Shown in pieces: positions 15,359-24,563 of a stretch of DNA of 32,458 bases. Under the pieces are notes generated by a model. The model worked only from the letters and a program-made list of their open reading frames with translations, did no database searches and was not told the origin of the DNA. This DNA is from Bacillota bacterium (GTDB taxonomy: Bacteria; Bacillota; Clostridia; Acetivibrionales; JAMNYG01). Made by a program: the position numbers and the translations under genes. The stretch covers positions 1 to 32,458 of the forward strand of contig JAMNYG010000096.1 of NCBI GenBank assembly GCA_023622945.1, in the 5' to 3' direction. Each line of letters opens with the position of its first letter. The first letter of the stretch is position 1.

Positions 15359-15485
15359 AGGTGTATCCCCCTCTTAATCTGTTGAAGAGCTGTTTATTTG
15401 TAGATTGTTTATGTCGTGCTGTTATTAGATTTTACTAAATAACTTTTTGTATACTTGAAAATTATTTTTCTGATGGAAACCTCTC

Positions 15486-16376
15486 TTACTGATAGCCAAG
15501 CATTCTAAGCACTGAAACATCATTTCTCCAGTCAGGTTTAACTTTTACCCAAAGTTCAAGGAATACTTTTGAACCCAATAATCTTTCTATATCCTGTCTT
15601 GCAAGAGTGCCTATTTCCTTAAGCATTCTTCCTTCTTTTCCTATAAGAATACTTTTATGGGATTTTTTTTCGCAATAAATATTGGCTTGAATGTCTATGA
15701 TGTTTTTATTCTCCCTTTCCTTAAAAGTTACCACTTCCACTCCGACTCCATGGGGTATCTCATCCTTAACCAACATGAGTATTTTTTCCCTTATCAGCTC
15801 TGCTACTATGTTCTTTTCAGGCTGGTCGGTTATCATGTCCTCAGGAAAATACTTGGGACCTTCAGGAAGTTTATCTGTTATTTCTTTCATTACATCTTCC
15901 GTACCGCTGCCGTCAAGAGCCGATATGGGAATTATAGCGGCAAAGTCCATAAGATCTTTGTATGATGATATTAAGGGAAGCAGCAATTCCTTCTTTACGA
16001 GATCGATTTTGTTTATGATAAGAATAACCGGAGTCCTTACATTTTTCAACTGCTCAATTATATACCTGTCGCCGGCACCGGGCATCCCTTCTGTTGCATC
16101 CACCATGAAAAGCACCAGATCCACTTCATTTAACGTGCCCTGGGCGACGTTTACCATGTACTCTCCCAGCTTTGTCCTGGGCTTATGTATACCGGGTGTA
16201 TCTATGAAAACCACCTGGCTTTGCTCTCCGGTTACGATTGCTTTAATGGTGTTCCTGGTAGTCTGCGGCTTATCGGAAGTTATTGCAATTTTTTCCCCGG
16301 TTAATCTGTTGAGCAGGGTGGATTTTCCCACATTAGGCCTTCCGATTATGGTAACAAAACCTGATTTATATCCCAT
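15486..16376 (-). CDS. era: GTPase Era
   Basis: Era binds the 3' end of 16S rRNA and checks 30S assembly. The 296-aa protein has G1 GRPNVGKST (12-20), G2 around TTRNTI (39-44), G3 DTPG (59-62), G4 NKID (122-125), and a C-terminal KH domain with IGKEGRMLKEIG. Its RBS (AGGAGG) lies within the last codons of cdd, and the genes are 5 nt apart. A 127-bp spacer follows before yqzL, with no terminator seen. Confidence 0.98.
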   Translation of the reverse strand: MGYKSGFVTIIGRPNVGKSTLLNRLTGEKIAITSDKPQTTRNTIKAIVTGEQSQVVFIDTPGIHKPRTKLGEYMVNVAQGTLNEVDLVLFMVDATEGMPGAGDRYIIEQLKNVRTPVILIINKIDLVKKELLLPLISSYKDLMDFAAIIPISALDGSGTEDVMKEITDKLPEGPKYFPEDMITDQPEKNIVAELIREKILMLVKDEIPHGVGVEVVTFKERENKNIIDIQANIYCEKKSHKSILIGKEGRMLKEIGTLARQDIERLLGSKVFLELWVKVKPDWRNDVSVLRMLGYQ

Positions 16377-16381
16377 AACAG

Positions 16382-16771
16382 TTACCTCCTTTTCCTAAAG
16401 GCATTGGGAAGAAGTTCTTCCAAGGTGTACACCTTGTATTCTCCGTTATTCTTGCTGCAAATAATCTTCATATGGTCGTTTGCAAATTCCGAAAGGACCT
16501 GACGGCATATGCCGCAGGGGAAGATATACTCATCGCTGTCACTTGCAATGGCAATGCTTACAAATTCCCTCTCACCCTCCGATACTGCCTTGAATACAGC
16601 AGTACGTTCTGCACAGCAGGCGGCTCCATGGGATGCGTTTTCAACATTGGCTCCTGTATATATTTTACCCGTACCTGAAACCAGGGCCGCTCCGACTCTG
16701 AAGCCAGAGTAGGGTGCATATGCATTTTTCTTTGCCTCAGCAGCAATCCTGACCAGTTCCTTTTCAGTCAT
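16382..16771 (-). CDS. cdd: Cytidine deaminase
   Basis: Converts cytidine and deoxycytidine to uridine and deoxyuridine in pyrimidine salvage. The 129-aa tetrameric-type enzyme shows APYSGFRVGAAL (19-30), NVENAS (42-47), the zinc/proton shuttle CAE (Cys53, Glu55) and PCGIC (Cys86, Cys89). Both zinc-ligand motifs are complete. It sits between dgkA and era as in Bacillus. Confidence 0.97.
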   Translation of the reverse strand: MTEKELVRIAAEAKKNAYAPYSGFRVGAALVSGTGKIYTGANVENASHGAACCAERTAVFKAVSEGEREFVSIAIASDSDEYIFPCGICRQVLSEFANDHMKIICSKNNGEYKVYTLEELLPNAFRKRR

Positions 16772-16835
16772 TTCCTTACCTCCATATTTTCTGTCTATTC
16801 ATCATTATCCATTCATACAAATATTCTGAAAATAA

Positions 16836-17312
16836 TCAATGCGACTTGTCTTTTTGGGTAAGGGCTTTGATAAAAAACACCAGAACGGCGATTATGACAA
16901 CGGACGAAAACACATATACCAATGCATTTTTGCATCTGTAAATTCCTGTTTCAATCAACATTCTGATCCGGGGCAAAAAAATGAAACAGCCTATTATGAC
17001 TGATGTCAAAGCGGACACAAGAACCGCCCCTGCAGATATATCCTTTATTGCTTTGGCCTTTGGATGATCTATGCTTACTATAATGTCTACTATCCGCTCA
17101 ACGGCGGTGTTGAAAAGTTCGCAAACAACAACGAAAGCTATTGTGAGGCAAAGGATCATAAACTCCACCGTGGAAAGTTTAAAAAAAAGGCTAAGCAAAA
17201 GGACAGAAGAGGCGGCAACCAAATGTATTTTCATGTTCCGCTCTTCCCTCACTGCTCTTACAATCCCGTTTATCGCGTTACTTAAGCTTTTCATAAAGTT
17301 ATTGTTTTTCAT
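16836..17312 (-). CDS. dgkA: Undecaprenol/diacylglycerol kinase family protein
   Basis: A membrane kinase of the DgkA fold; in Firmicutes the usual substrate is undecaprenol, recycling the wall-lipid carrier. Key blocks are the N-terminal amphipathic SLSNAINGIVRAVREERNMKIH, then ELFNTAVERIVD with the catalytic-site glutamates, and KAIKDISAGAVLVSA. At 158 aa it is longer than the typical 120-130 aa: an extra hydrophobic segment (LVYVFSSVVIIAVLVFFI) follows a short RCKNA turn. Start ATG 17312 overlaps ybeY by 14 bp, implying coupled translation. Confidence 0.93.
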   Translation of the reverse strand: MKNNNFMKSLSNAINGIVRAVREERNMKIHLVAASSVLLLSLFFKLSTVEFMILCLTIAFVVVCELFNTAVERIVDIIVSIDHPKAKAIKDISAGAVLVSALTSVIIGCFIFLPRIRMLIETGIYRCKNALVYVFSSVVIIAVLVFFIKALTQKDKSH

Positions 17313-17796
17313 TTCTTTTCAACCCGAGTTGTGTAAGTACAGCCTCCTGCCTGCTTAACATTTTTTTCTCCTGTTCACTGTCCTGGTGATCATAACCCAG
17401 CAGGTGAAATACTCCATGCGTGACCAGAAAAGCCATTTCCCGTTCCAAGGAGTGTCCGTACTCTTCGGCTTGTCTTACAGCCGTTTCTATTGATATAACG
17501 ATATCGCCAAGTATCAGCAGGTTATTGTCAAGATCAAAATCTCCGGTATCGGATATGATCTTCCCTTCATGCATATCCACCATGGGGAATGAAAGCACAT
17601 CGGTCGGGCTGTCTATATTCCTCTGTTCCCTGTTAATTTCCCTTATACTCCGGTCATCGGTTATCATAATGCTTATCTCGGAAGGAATATCGAAATTTTC
17701 ATGCTTTAAGCTCAGTTCAACAGCCTTAAGCAAAAGATTTTCAAGATCATTACCAACATGTATCTTATCCTGAACATTTTCAACTAATACTGCCAT
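17299..17796 (-). CDS. ybeY: Endoribonuclease YbeY
   Basis: YbeY takes part in 16S rRNA 3' processing and 70S quality control. The 165-aa protein has TDVLSFP (65-71) and the zinc motif HGVFHLLGYDH with His127, His131 and His137. It overlaps pgpH by 17 bp upstream and dgkA by 14 bp downstream. Confidence 0.97.
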   Translation of the reverse strand: MAVLVENVQDKIHVGNDLENLLLKAVELSLKHENFDIPSEISIMITDDRSIREINREQRNIDSPTDVLSFPMVDMHEGKIISDTGDFDLDNNLLILGDIVISIETAVRQAEEYGHSLEREMAFLVTHGVFHLLGYDHQDSEQEKKMLSRQEAVLTQLGLKRNEKQ

Positions 17797-20029
17797 TGGT
17801 CACCTTTCCTTTTTCGGTCTTGTAATGGTATGATGCTTCGTCCTTAATTGTATCATAAAGCTTATCCTCTACAATGTCACGCCCTTTTACCTTAATCTCA
17901 GGGTATTTTTCCCTTTCATGAAAAAGTCCGCTCAGCACTTTCATAAAGGAATTGGCAATAACATCCAGGTCCTTTAAGGTAAGGGGACAAAGATCAAGCT
18001 GTCCGTCATCTAGTTTGTCCTTGATTATCTTCCTGACCAGTCCTTCAATCTTTCCCTCTGTCTTATCCGTCATTGACCGTACCGCAGCTTCAACTGAATC
18101 GGCAAGCATAACCACAGCCGCTTCCTTTGTGGTGGGCTTGGGCCCTTCATATCTGAAATTTTCCTCATTTACGGTACCTTCCTTGTTACACTGCTTGGCC
18201 TTATGATAGAAGTATACCACAAGGGTTGTGCCGTGATGCTGCATTATGATATCTCTTATTGGAGCCGGTATTTTGTATTTTTTGGCCAGTTCAACACCGT
18301 CCCGGGTATGGGAGGTTATTACAAGGGTGCTTAAGTTTGCTGTCATCCTGTCATGCGGATTGTCTCCCAGCTGATTTTCCCTGAAAAAATTAGGTCGTTT
18401 CAGCTTGCCTATATCATGGAAATATGCGCCCACCCTTGCTAAAAGCGCATCCCCTCCGATAGCTTCAGTGGCCACTTCTGCCAGATTTGCAGCCATGAGG
18501 CTGTGGTGATAGGTCCCGGGAGCCTCCATGAGCAGCCTCTTGATAAGAGGCTGATTTGGATTTGTCAGCTCAAGCAGTTTCAGTGGAGTGACCACATTGA
18601 ATGTGCTTTCCCAAAAAGGTGTAAGCCCGATTGTAAGAACTACCGAAACAATACCGTTCAAAAAAACAATAATGCAATCCCTGATTATATCCTGCACAGC
18701 TCTGCTGTTAATTATACCTAAGCTTGCTATAACAAGGGCATTCATTAGCCCTATGATAACTCCAACCATCGAAAGCCTGCTTCTCTGGGTTGCCTTGGCG
18801 GTCAGGAATGCCGAAAAAGTTCCTCCTATCAAAGCCACGTACACAAAATTCATGTCTCCTCTGGCGATAAATGAAAGGGCTATGGTCAGTATAAAATTGG
18901 TAACCACCGCAAGTTTCAAATCCAGAAGAAAGGAAATCATCATGGAAGCCATGAAAACAGGTATGGCCAACCTGGAATATTCACTTACTCCTCTGGCTAT
19001 CAGGAATGTCAGTATGAAAATTGTACAAAGCAATATCAGATCGCTTCTGCTGTAAAGTATATCCCGGCAGAAATGATACATATAAATTACCAGAAGCAGT
19101 GCAAGAAGCAACAGAATTATAAAAATTCCCGCCATGAACACCACATCCACTTTGCCCGGTGTCTCAAGCAGGTTTAATTCTTCAAGCACGGCAAGCTTAT
19201 CTTTTGTTACTGTGTCTCCTTTGCTTATGATCCTGGAATCCTTGCTGATTATTTCCTTGGTTTTCTTGGCATTTTCATATTCTTTTTCCCGTGCTTCCCT
19301 GGTTCTCTCCACATCTTCCACCCTGTTGGGTTTCAGTAAAGACTTTGCCAGGATACCTCCAATGTTTTTCAGCTCCTGGTCAAGGTTGCTCGCTTCATAA
19401 AGGGACTGAAGCTGGCTTATCCTGTTAAGCAGGTTTTCCTCCGTCACATCAACTTTCATTATGTTGCTGAACAAATCTATAGACAACTTTTTAAAATTCC
19501 CAAGTTCCTCCTCGCTTACTTTGGAAACAAGATAATTTGCCTGTTCATCAGACAGGGAAACTCCCAGAAAAGCTATTCTGTTTTTCAGATTTGCAGCTTC
19601 CATCCGCTGCTCTTCCTGAAGAATCTTAGTATAATCTTCATGATCCTGACCTATCTTTTTATCCTGAAGTCTTTTCTCAACATTTTTCCTTGCACTTTCA
19701 ACTTCAGAGACAAAATCGATAACGCTGTTTATGATATCTATGGGAACGGAAGTTATTTCAATCATTACCGGTGGGACAGCCTCGGCAGCAGCCCTGGCAT
19801 TCAATTCAGTCATCATTTTGTTTTCTATGTCCCTTGGCGCGATTATATCATAGGGTGATTTTTCTCCTTCAACAAGCCTGTATTTCTTAGGCATGGCGCC
19901 GTTTTCAACAATCAGAAATATTATTAAAAGAGTAACGGCCCCAATTAATCCCCTCTGAAATGCCTTGTTTTTTATCCATCGTATTACTCCCTTTTGTCTG
20001 TCTGATGGGCTTTCCTTTTTAAAGGCCAC
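17780..20029 (-). CDS. pgpH: 7TM-HD family cyclic-di-AMP phosphodiesterase PgpH
   Basis: A 749-aa protein with an N-terminal membrane anchor (GLIGAVTLLIIFLIV, about 27-41) and a long extracytoplasmic 7TMR-HDED domain with coiled-coil stretches (about 45-290). Seven clustered transmembrane helices follow (about 295-490). The C-terminal cytoplasmic HD domain carries TYHHSLMAANLAE, YFHDIGK and IIMQHHGT. PgpH hydrolyses the wall and osmotic signal c-di-AMP to pApA. The order phoH-pgpH-ybeY matches Bacillus yqfE-yqfF-yqfG. Confidence 0.95.
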   Translation of the reverse strand: MAFKKESPSDRQKGVIRWIKNKAFQRGLIGAVTLLIIFLIVENGAMPKKYRLVEGEKSPYDIIAPRDIENKMMTELNARAAAEAVPPVMIEITSVPIDIINSVIDFVSEVESARKNVEKRLQDKKIGQDHEDYTKILQEEQRMEAANLKNRIAFLGVSLSDEQANYLVSKVSEEELGNFKKLSIDLFSNIMKVDVTEENLLNRISQLQSLYEASNLDQELKNIGGILAKSLLKPNRVEDVERTREAREKEYENAKKTKEIISKDSRIISKGDTVTKDKLAVLEELNLLETPGKVDVVFMAGIFIILLLLALLLVIYMYHFCRDILYSRSDLILLCTIFILTFLIARGVSEYSRLAIPVFMASMMISFLLDLKLAVVTNFILTIALSFIARGDMNFVYVALIGGTFSAFLTAKATQRSRLSMVGVIIGLMNALVIASLGIINSRAVQDIIRDCIIVFLNGIVSVVLTIGLTPFWESTFNVVTPLKLLELTNPNQPLIKRLLMEAPGTYHHSLMAANLAEVATEAIGGDALLARVGAYFHDIGKLKRPNFFRENQLGDNPHDRMTANLSTLVITSHTRDGVELAKKYKIPAPIRDIIMQHHGTTLVVYFYHKAKQCNKEGTVNEENFRYEGPKPTTKEAAVVMLADSVEAAVRSMTDKTEGKIEGLVRKIIKDKLDDGQLDLCPLTLKDLDVIANSFMKVLSGLFHEREKYPEIKVKGRDIVEDKLYDTIKDEASYHYKTEKGKVTNGSIS

Positions 20030-20081
20030 TGATTCCTACCTCCCGTTCTTTATATTTTCCGGACGGGGAACTCTTCACGGG

Positions 20082-21071
20082 TCATCTTCCCATGCTTCTC
20101 CTGTTTTCATAAGCTTCATAAGCCTTTATTATTCTTTGAACAAGTTCGTGCCTGACCACATCTTTTTCGGTCAAAAATACAAATTCTATTCCCTTAACAT
20201 CCCTAAGAATTCTCATAACTTCTTTAAGACCCGATTTCTTGTCTGATGGGAGATCAATCTGGGTAATGTCCCCTGTGACCACAGCCTTTGAACCAATTCC
20301 TATTCTGGTCAGAAACATTTTCATCTGCTCCGGCGTTGTATTCTGTGCTTCATCAAGTATTATAAACGAATCATCCAGGGTTCTGCCGCGCATATACGCA
20401 AGGGGAGCCACCTCAATCATACCTTTTTCAAGGTATTTCTGATAGTTTTCTGCGCCGAGGATATCATAAAGCCCATCATACAGAGGTCTGAGATAAGGAT
20501 CAACCTTGTTATGCAGGTCTCCGGGCAGAAATCCCAGCTTTTCTCCTGCTTCAACCGCCGGACGGGTAAGCACGATCCTGTTTACCTGCTTGTCCCTGAA
20601 AGCATTTACCGCCATTGCTACCGCAAGATAGGTCTTTCCGGTGCCTGCAGGTCCTATACTGAAAACTATGTCATTGGACTTTATGGCATTTATATACCTT
20701 TTCTGTCCATGAGTTTTGGCTTTTATCTGCCTTCCCCTGGCAGTCACGCAAATACAGTCGCTGAGGCTTTCCTTAAGCTTGTCCAGTTGATTTTCCTTGG
20801 CAAGATTGGCATAATACGTGACCATCTGCTTTGATATGATGTCGCCCTGGGCTGCAATGGAAATAAGCTGCTGAATGACTGCATATGCTTTTTCAACGTC
20901 ATCAGCAGCTCCGGTTACACGTATTATGTTGTCCCTCGATATTATCCTTACGTTAAACTCCTGCTCTATGACCAGTATGTTTTCATCATAATTCCCAAAA
21001 AGATTTATAGCATATTCAATTCTTTCAAAGTCGATTGTTTTCTCAATGATATTATCCAATGAATTGTTCAA
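20082..21071 (-). CDS. phoH: PhoH-family ATPase
   Basis: A 329-aa protein with an N-terminal KH-like part (about 30-110) and a PhoH P-loop domain: Walker A GPAGTGKT (140-147), LTRPAVEAGEKLGFLPGD, Walker B FIILDEAQNTT, and a C-terminal arginine-rich tail. PhoH-like (YqfE/PhoL) proteins are ATPases linked to RNA metabolism and often neighbour ybeY, as here. It starts 3 nt after the yqfD stop. Confidence 0.95.
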   Translation of the reverse strand: MNNSLDNIIEKTIDFERIEYAINLFGNYDENILVIEQEFNVRIISRDNIIRVTGAADDVEKAYAVIQQLISIAAQGDIISKQMVTYYANLAKENQLDKLKESLSDCICVTARGRQIKAKTHGQKRYINAIKSNDIVFSIGPAGTGKTYLAVAMAVNAFRDKQVNRIVLTRPAVEAGEKLGFLPGDLHNKVDPYLRPLYDGLYDILGAENYQKYLEKGMIEVAPLAYMRGRTLDDSFIILDEAQNTTPEQMKMFLTRIGIGSKAVVTGDITQIDLPSDKKSGLKEVMRILRDVKGIEFVFLTEKDVVRHELVQRIIKAYEAYENRRSMGR

Positions 21072-21074
21072 GCA

Positions 21075-22268
21075 TTATCCCCCAATCTTCCTGGTAACTC
21101 CTATATCTTCAATGCATTCAACTATTACCACAGCCTCAATAGTCCCGTCCTCATTCTGCTTAAACTCTGTTCTGGTATCGACTATCTGGGCCGTTGAAGG
21201 AATTCTGGCCAAAACATCCTTGTGTGCCGACGAAGCAGCCAGCTGTTTTGCTTCTTCAAGGCTGATTTCTCTTTCTACCTTACGAACTTCATGAAACTTT
21301 TGTATAATGATCCCGAAAGGAAGAACAAAATCCTCTCCCAGTGAAATTCCCTTTCTTACTTCTACTTTTTCATAATCCTCAAAATCCACGTCCTTATGAA
21401 AAAGATCTATTTGCTTGGTTAAAAGAACCAGAGAATAATTTGTTTCTACCGTTCCGGTCCTTTCCTTTTCAATAAGGACGGTATTCACTTTACACCTCTC
21501 TTCATACCAGGTTCTTGCGTTTACCATCCCTATTGCGTGTACAAGCCTGGTTTTGGTGGGATCATTTTTGTTCGGGATCTCTCCTGAAATAAGAAGCTGC
21601 CCTTTAACCACCGTATCTCCGGGTTTAACCATTTCACGACCGTTCTTTGCAATTATGGTTTTGATGATCCCGTCCTTTGCTGCCACAATGTCGCACGGAA
21701 CATCCTTGGGTATAAGCTCGGGAGGCTTTATTGCCTCTTCAACCGATACCTTCACTTTTGTGCCTTTCACCGTAATGCCTATCCATGCCAATTCCCTGAT
21801 GGACAGCATCATTTCATTTACAACTTTGTCCGTGTCTATCCCGTACTTCAAAACACCCGGCTTGACACCAAGGGATTCAAGTTTGTCTGTTAACACCTGA
21901 ACATCAATGGTTTCATAGCCCTCGATTTCAACAACCCACACAAAGGAAGTCAGCACATAAAGCAGAATAATGCATACTATCGCTCCCACTGCAAAGGTTT
22001 TTCTGCGCCTGTAACGGTTTATGACAAACGGCAGGCCTCTTTTTTTTGTTATTCTCACCCTGCAGCGTGTTTTCCGGGCAATGGGCCTTAGCAATTTAAA
22101 CCCTTTAATGCTCACCTTTAGGAGCATAGCGCTGTTATTCTGCTTTTTTATGTCCCAGAGAAATATCTGACGGTGAATGCACATATTTATGAATTTCTCC
22201 AGGAAATAACCTTCAACAAATATAATAACATATCCTCGGATATAATTCCATAACCTTAGAAACAACAT
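21075..22268 (-). CDS. yqfD: Sporulation protein YqfD
   Basis: A 397-aa membrane protein with the YqfD pattern: start MLFLRLWNYIRGYVIIFVEGYFLEKFINMC, a basic cytosolic stretch, one transmembrane helix (TFAVGAIVCIILLYVLTSFVWVV, about 90-112), and a large extracytoplasmic domain with YETIDVQVLTDKLESLGVKPG. In Bacillus yqfC-yqfD are mother-cell genes (SpoIVB-like stage IV role); the molecular function is unknown. It starts 9 nt after yqfC. Confidence 0.94.
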   Translation of the reverse strand: MLFLRLWNYIRGYVIIFVEGYFLEKFINMCIHRQIFLWDIKKQNNSAMLLKVSIKGFKLLRPIARKTRCRVRITKKRGLPFVINRYRRRKTFAVGAIVCIILLYVLTSFVWVVEIEGYETIDVQVLTDKLESLGVKPGVLKYGIDTDKVVNEMMLSIRELAWIGITVKGTKVKVSVEEAIKPPELIPKDVPCDIVAAKDGIIKTIIAKNGREMVKPGDTVVKGQLLISGEIPNKNDPTKTRLVHAIGMVNARTWYEERCKVNTVLIEKERTGTVETNYSLVLLTKQIDLFHKDVDFEDYEKVEVRKGISLGEDFVLPFGIIIQKFHEVRKVEREISLEEAKQLAASSAHKDVLARIPSTAQIVDTRTEFKQNEDGTIEAVVIVECIEDIGVTRKIGG

Positions 22269-22277
22269 TGGTATACC

Positions 22278-22592
22278 TCACTTCATAAATATGAGGGAAT
22301 TTATTTCTCCCTCCACCATTATGTCCTCAGATGTAATTTCCCTGATTATCATACCTTCACCGGTTATGCTTATTATTCCTATACTTGTATTGACCCTGAT
22401 TTTATCCCTTTCATATTCGATTATTCCTTTATAGTTCTCAATAATAAGGTTAGACGTGCCTATCATGGTAAGCCTTGGTACATTCAGCGTAACATCCTTT
22501 GGCAGTTCAAGGGCTTCGGCTATTTTCCTCCTGATCTTTTCCCTGGGTTTTGCCTTTTCTTCTTTGCTTTTTCTCATTTTTTTTGACGGCAT
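22278..22592 (-). CDS. yqfC: Sporulation protein YqfC
   Basis: A 104-aa protein with a lysine-rich N-terminus (MPSKKMRKSKEEKAKPREKIRRK) and the YabP/YqfC beta-rich domain (LPKDVTLNVPRLTMIGTSNLIIENYKGIIEYERDKIRV). YabP/YqfC proteins are mother-cell products during spore formation. First gene of the minus-strand run to recO; GGGAGAAA precedes the ATG. A 63-bp gap separates it from the PdaA-like gene; no clear SigE promoter could be assigned. Confidence 0.92.
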   Translation of the reverse strand: MPSKKMRKSKEEKAKPREKIRRKIAEALELPKDVTLNVPRLTMIGTSNLIIENYKGIIEYERDKIRVNTSIGIISITGEGMIIREITSEDIMVEGEINSLIFMK

Positions 22593-22655
22593 ACCATTTC
22601 TCCCTGCAGTTTTGCCTCTAATAAATTTATGCTTGCTTTCATATTGTAATTACAT

Positions 22656-23585
22656 TTATTCATTCAGAAGTTCATTAATATCCCCGAACCTGTAACCTTT
22701 GGCTATGGCATCCCTTATGATCCTGTCAAGTGCATCTGCGTTATCTTTCGACACTGCATGAAGCAGAATAACTGCCCCGTTGTGCAGATTGCTCATTACC
22801 TTCTGGTAAGCATAGTCAGGACCTCTTATCTTGTCCCTGTACCAGTCGTCATACGCCAGGCTCCAGAATAAATTGCAGTATCCCAGTTTTTGAGTGATCG
22901 CAAGAGTCCTTTCGCTGTATTCTCCTTTGGGAGGCCTCAAAAACTTCATGCTCCTTCCGAACTTTTCCTTAAACGCCCTGTCCAGACCAAGCACTTCTTC
23001 CTCCACCTTATCATTGCTAAGGGTGGGAAGGCTTGGATGGTGGACCGTGTGGTTACCTACCGTATGGCCTTCTTCGATCATCCGCCTTACAAGATCCTGG
23101 TGCTGGTTTAAATATGGGCCTGTGATGAAAAAAATAGCCTTGACGTTATGTTTCTTCAGCACATCGAGGATTTTGGGCGTGTATCCGTTTTCGTATCCTT
23201 CATCAAAAGTAAGGTATATGGTTTTTTTTGACGTATCACCTATATATTTCCCCCCGTATTTTTTAAGAAGCTCCGCTGCCCCGGGATCCACAACCGGAGG
23301 TTGATTGTTGGGGCTTCGCTTAAGTCCCCATCCTCTTATTTTGTCTCCTGATGGCGCAAATGCTTCTGTTCCCGAGAACACGTCTATGATCTCCTGAAAA
23401 GCCACATCATCATCATCGTCCGGGAGTCTTCCGCTTATCTCGTTGCTGAAGTCTAAGTCTTTTTCATATACCGAGAATACCCCTCCCAGGTCGGGCAGAT
23501 TCAGGTAATTTGCTTCCTTCCTGCATCCTGTTGTAATTACCGCAAGAAGCACAAGAACACAGAGAAACCTCAAACTAACTTTCAT
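22656..23585 (-). CDS. PdaA-like polysaccharide deacetylase, predicted lipoprotein
   Basis: A 309-aa protein with a lipoprotein signal (MKVSLRFLCVLVLLAVITTGC, lipidated Cys21), an acidic linker containing five Asp in a row (56-60), and a NodB deacetylase domain (about 120-305). NodB motifs are TFDEGYENGYTP (126-137), HTVHHP (179-184), RPPKGEYSE, and LLHAV near the end. The EGYEN form is the PdaA type, which deacetylates muramic residues on the way to cortex muramic-delta-lactam. Start ATG 23585 is chosen for GGGAGG and the signal peptide; the frame extends open to 23633 but that part does not look coding. Sporulation role inferred. Confidence 0.9.
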   Translation of the reverse strand: MKVSLRFLCVLVLLAVITTGCRKEANYLNLPDLGGVFSVYEKDLDFSNEISGRLPDDDDDVAFQEIIDVFSGTEAFAPSGDKIRGWGLKRSPNNQPPVVDPGAAELLKKYGGKYIGDTSKKTIYLTFDEGYENGYTPKILDVLKKHNVKAIFFITGPYLNQHQDLVRRMIEEGHTVGNHTVHHPSLPTLSNDKVEEEVLGLDRAFKEKFGRSMKFLRPPKGEYSERTLAITQKLGYCNLFWSLAYDDWYRDKIRGPDYAYQKVMSNLHNGAVILLHAVSKDNADALDRIIRDAIAKGYRFGDINELLNE

Positions 23586-23714
23586 GAAAAACCTCCCGAT
23601 ACATCCCGCCGGATACGGCAATAGACTGCTCACGTACTATTTATATTGTCGGGGGGTGTAAAAAATGACGGGGCAAAACCGAAAGAAGCGGAAAAGAAAG
23701 GAGAAAAAATTATA

Positions 23715-23764
23715 GGGACACTTCTCTGCCCCGAAGAATTTCTTCGCAGTTTGAGAAGTGTCCC
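23715..23764. repeat. Foldback repeat element, copy C
   Basis: Perfect 12-bp inverted ends GGGACACTTCTC (23715-23726) and GAGAAGTGTCCC (23753-23764). A second, nested hairpin CGAAGAA (23732-23738)/TTCTTCG (23740-23746) lies inside. It follows the DUF881 pair on the minus strand and precedes the PdaA-like gene, so it could terminate DUF881 transcription. Confidence 0.92.
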
Positions 23765-23864
23765 ATACCTTGGAGAAACATCCCCATGCCTTAGACTGGC
23801 TCCCTGGCAAAGGGATTGTTATTCCTGCATATCGGTTTTCCGCATTATTTACCGTCACACCGTA

Positions 23865-24563
23865 TTAATTTACCGGCGTCAGGAGGTCTGTCCTGAGCAG
23901 AGTTCCGTCATCAGGTATTTTGGGAATTATTATTTCATCCGATCTCTCGACGGTAACTTTTAAAGCCCATCTTTCCCTGAGGACCTCGATAATGCCTCCT
24001 ATCATGTTGAGAGTATGTTCAAGCCTCTCAGGTTCCGCAATTGCTTTAATTACATATGGAGGGACAATCTGGGTCTGGTTTACCATGATGTAGTACCCTG
24101 CTTCCCTGATCTCACTTGTTGCAACCAGCCTCTGGTCGTTAATTGATATGGCCTGGGCATCTGATGCCCTGAGCTCATTCACCAGCTCAAGAAGGTTATA
24201 CTCTTCAACATAAGCAGGCGGGTTGTCCTCAAGTGTTATTATTACACCTTTCCCTTTAACCGTTTCCAGACCTGCCAGTATCCTTAGCCTTTTCAGCTCT
24301 TCTGCAAGCCTAGCTTCAGCCTCTCCTGCATCACCTATCTGTTCCTGAAACTTTCTTACTTCTTCCGCCAATTCCTGATTACGCTTGCTTAAAATTTCAT
24401 TTTGCTTGGTTTTTTGTATCAACTCGTCTCTCAGTTCGCTGAGTGTCTTGTTTTCATAACTTGCCGTCAATCTATAGTTATAAACGCTCCTGTACTGAGC
24501 TGCTACGATAATTCCCAGTATGATACATACCATTGTCAATGCCAGATTTCTGCTTAATTTCAT
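23865..24563 (-). CDS. DUF881 (YlxW/YlxX-type) membrane protein, second copy
   Basis: A 232-aa protein: N-terminal transmembrane segment (LALTMVCIILGIIVAAQYRSVYNY), coiled coil (about 40-90, ELRDELIQKTKQNEILSKRNQELAEEVRKF), then the DUF881 domain (VKGKGVIITLEDNP; LLELVNELRASDAQAISINDQRLVATSEI; ERWALKVTVERSDEIIIPKI). These proteins often neighbour division genes; the function is unknown. Its ATG overlaps the stop of the upstream paralogue (ATGA). Confidence 0.9.
   Translation of the reverse strand: MKLSRNLALTMVCIILGIIVAAQYRSVYNYRLTASYENKTLSELRDELIQKTKQNEILSKRNQELAEEVRKFQEQIGDAGEAEARLAEELKRLRILAGLETVKGKGVIITLEDNPPAYVEEYNLLELVNELRASDAQAISINDQRLVATSEIREAGYYIMVNQTQIVPPYVIKAIAEPERLEHTLNMIGGIIEVLRERWALKVTVERSDEIIIPKIPDDGTLLRTDLLTPVN

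Noticed and set aside
22593-22655. SigE promoter before yqfC
   Set aside because: A CATAAATT-like -10 box can be seen, but no acceptable -35 at the right distance; too weak to call.
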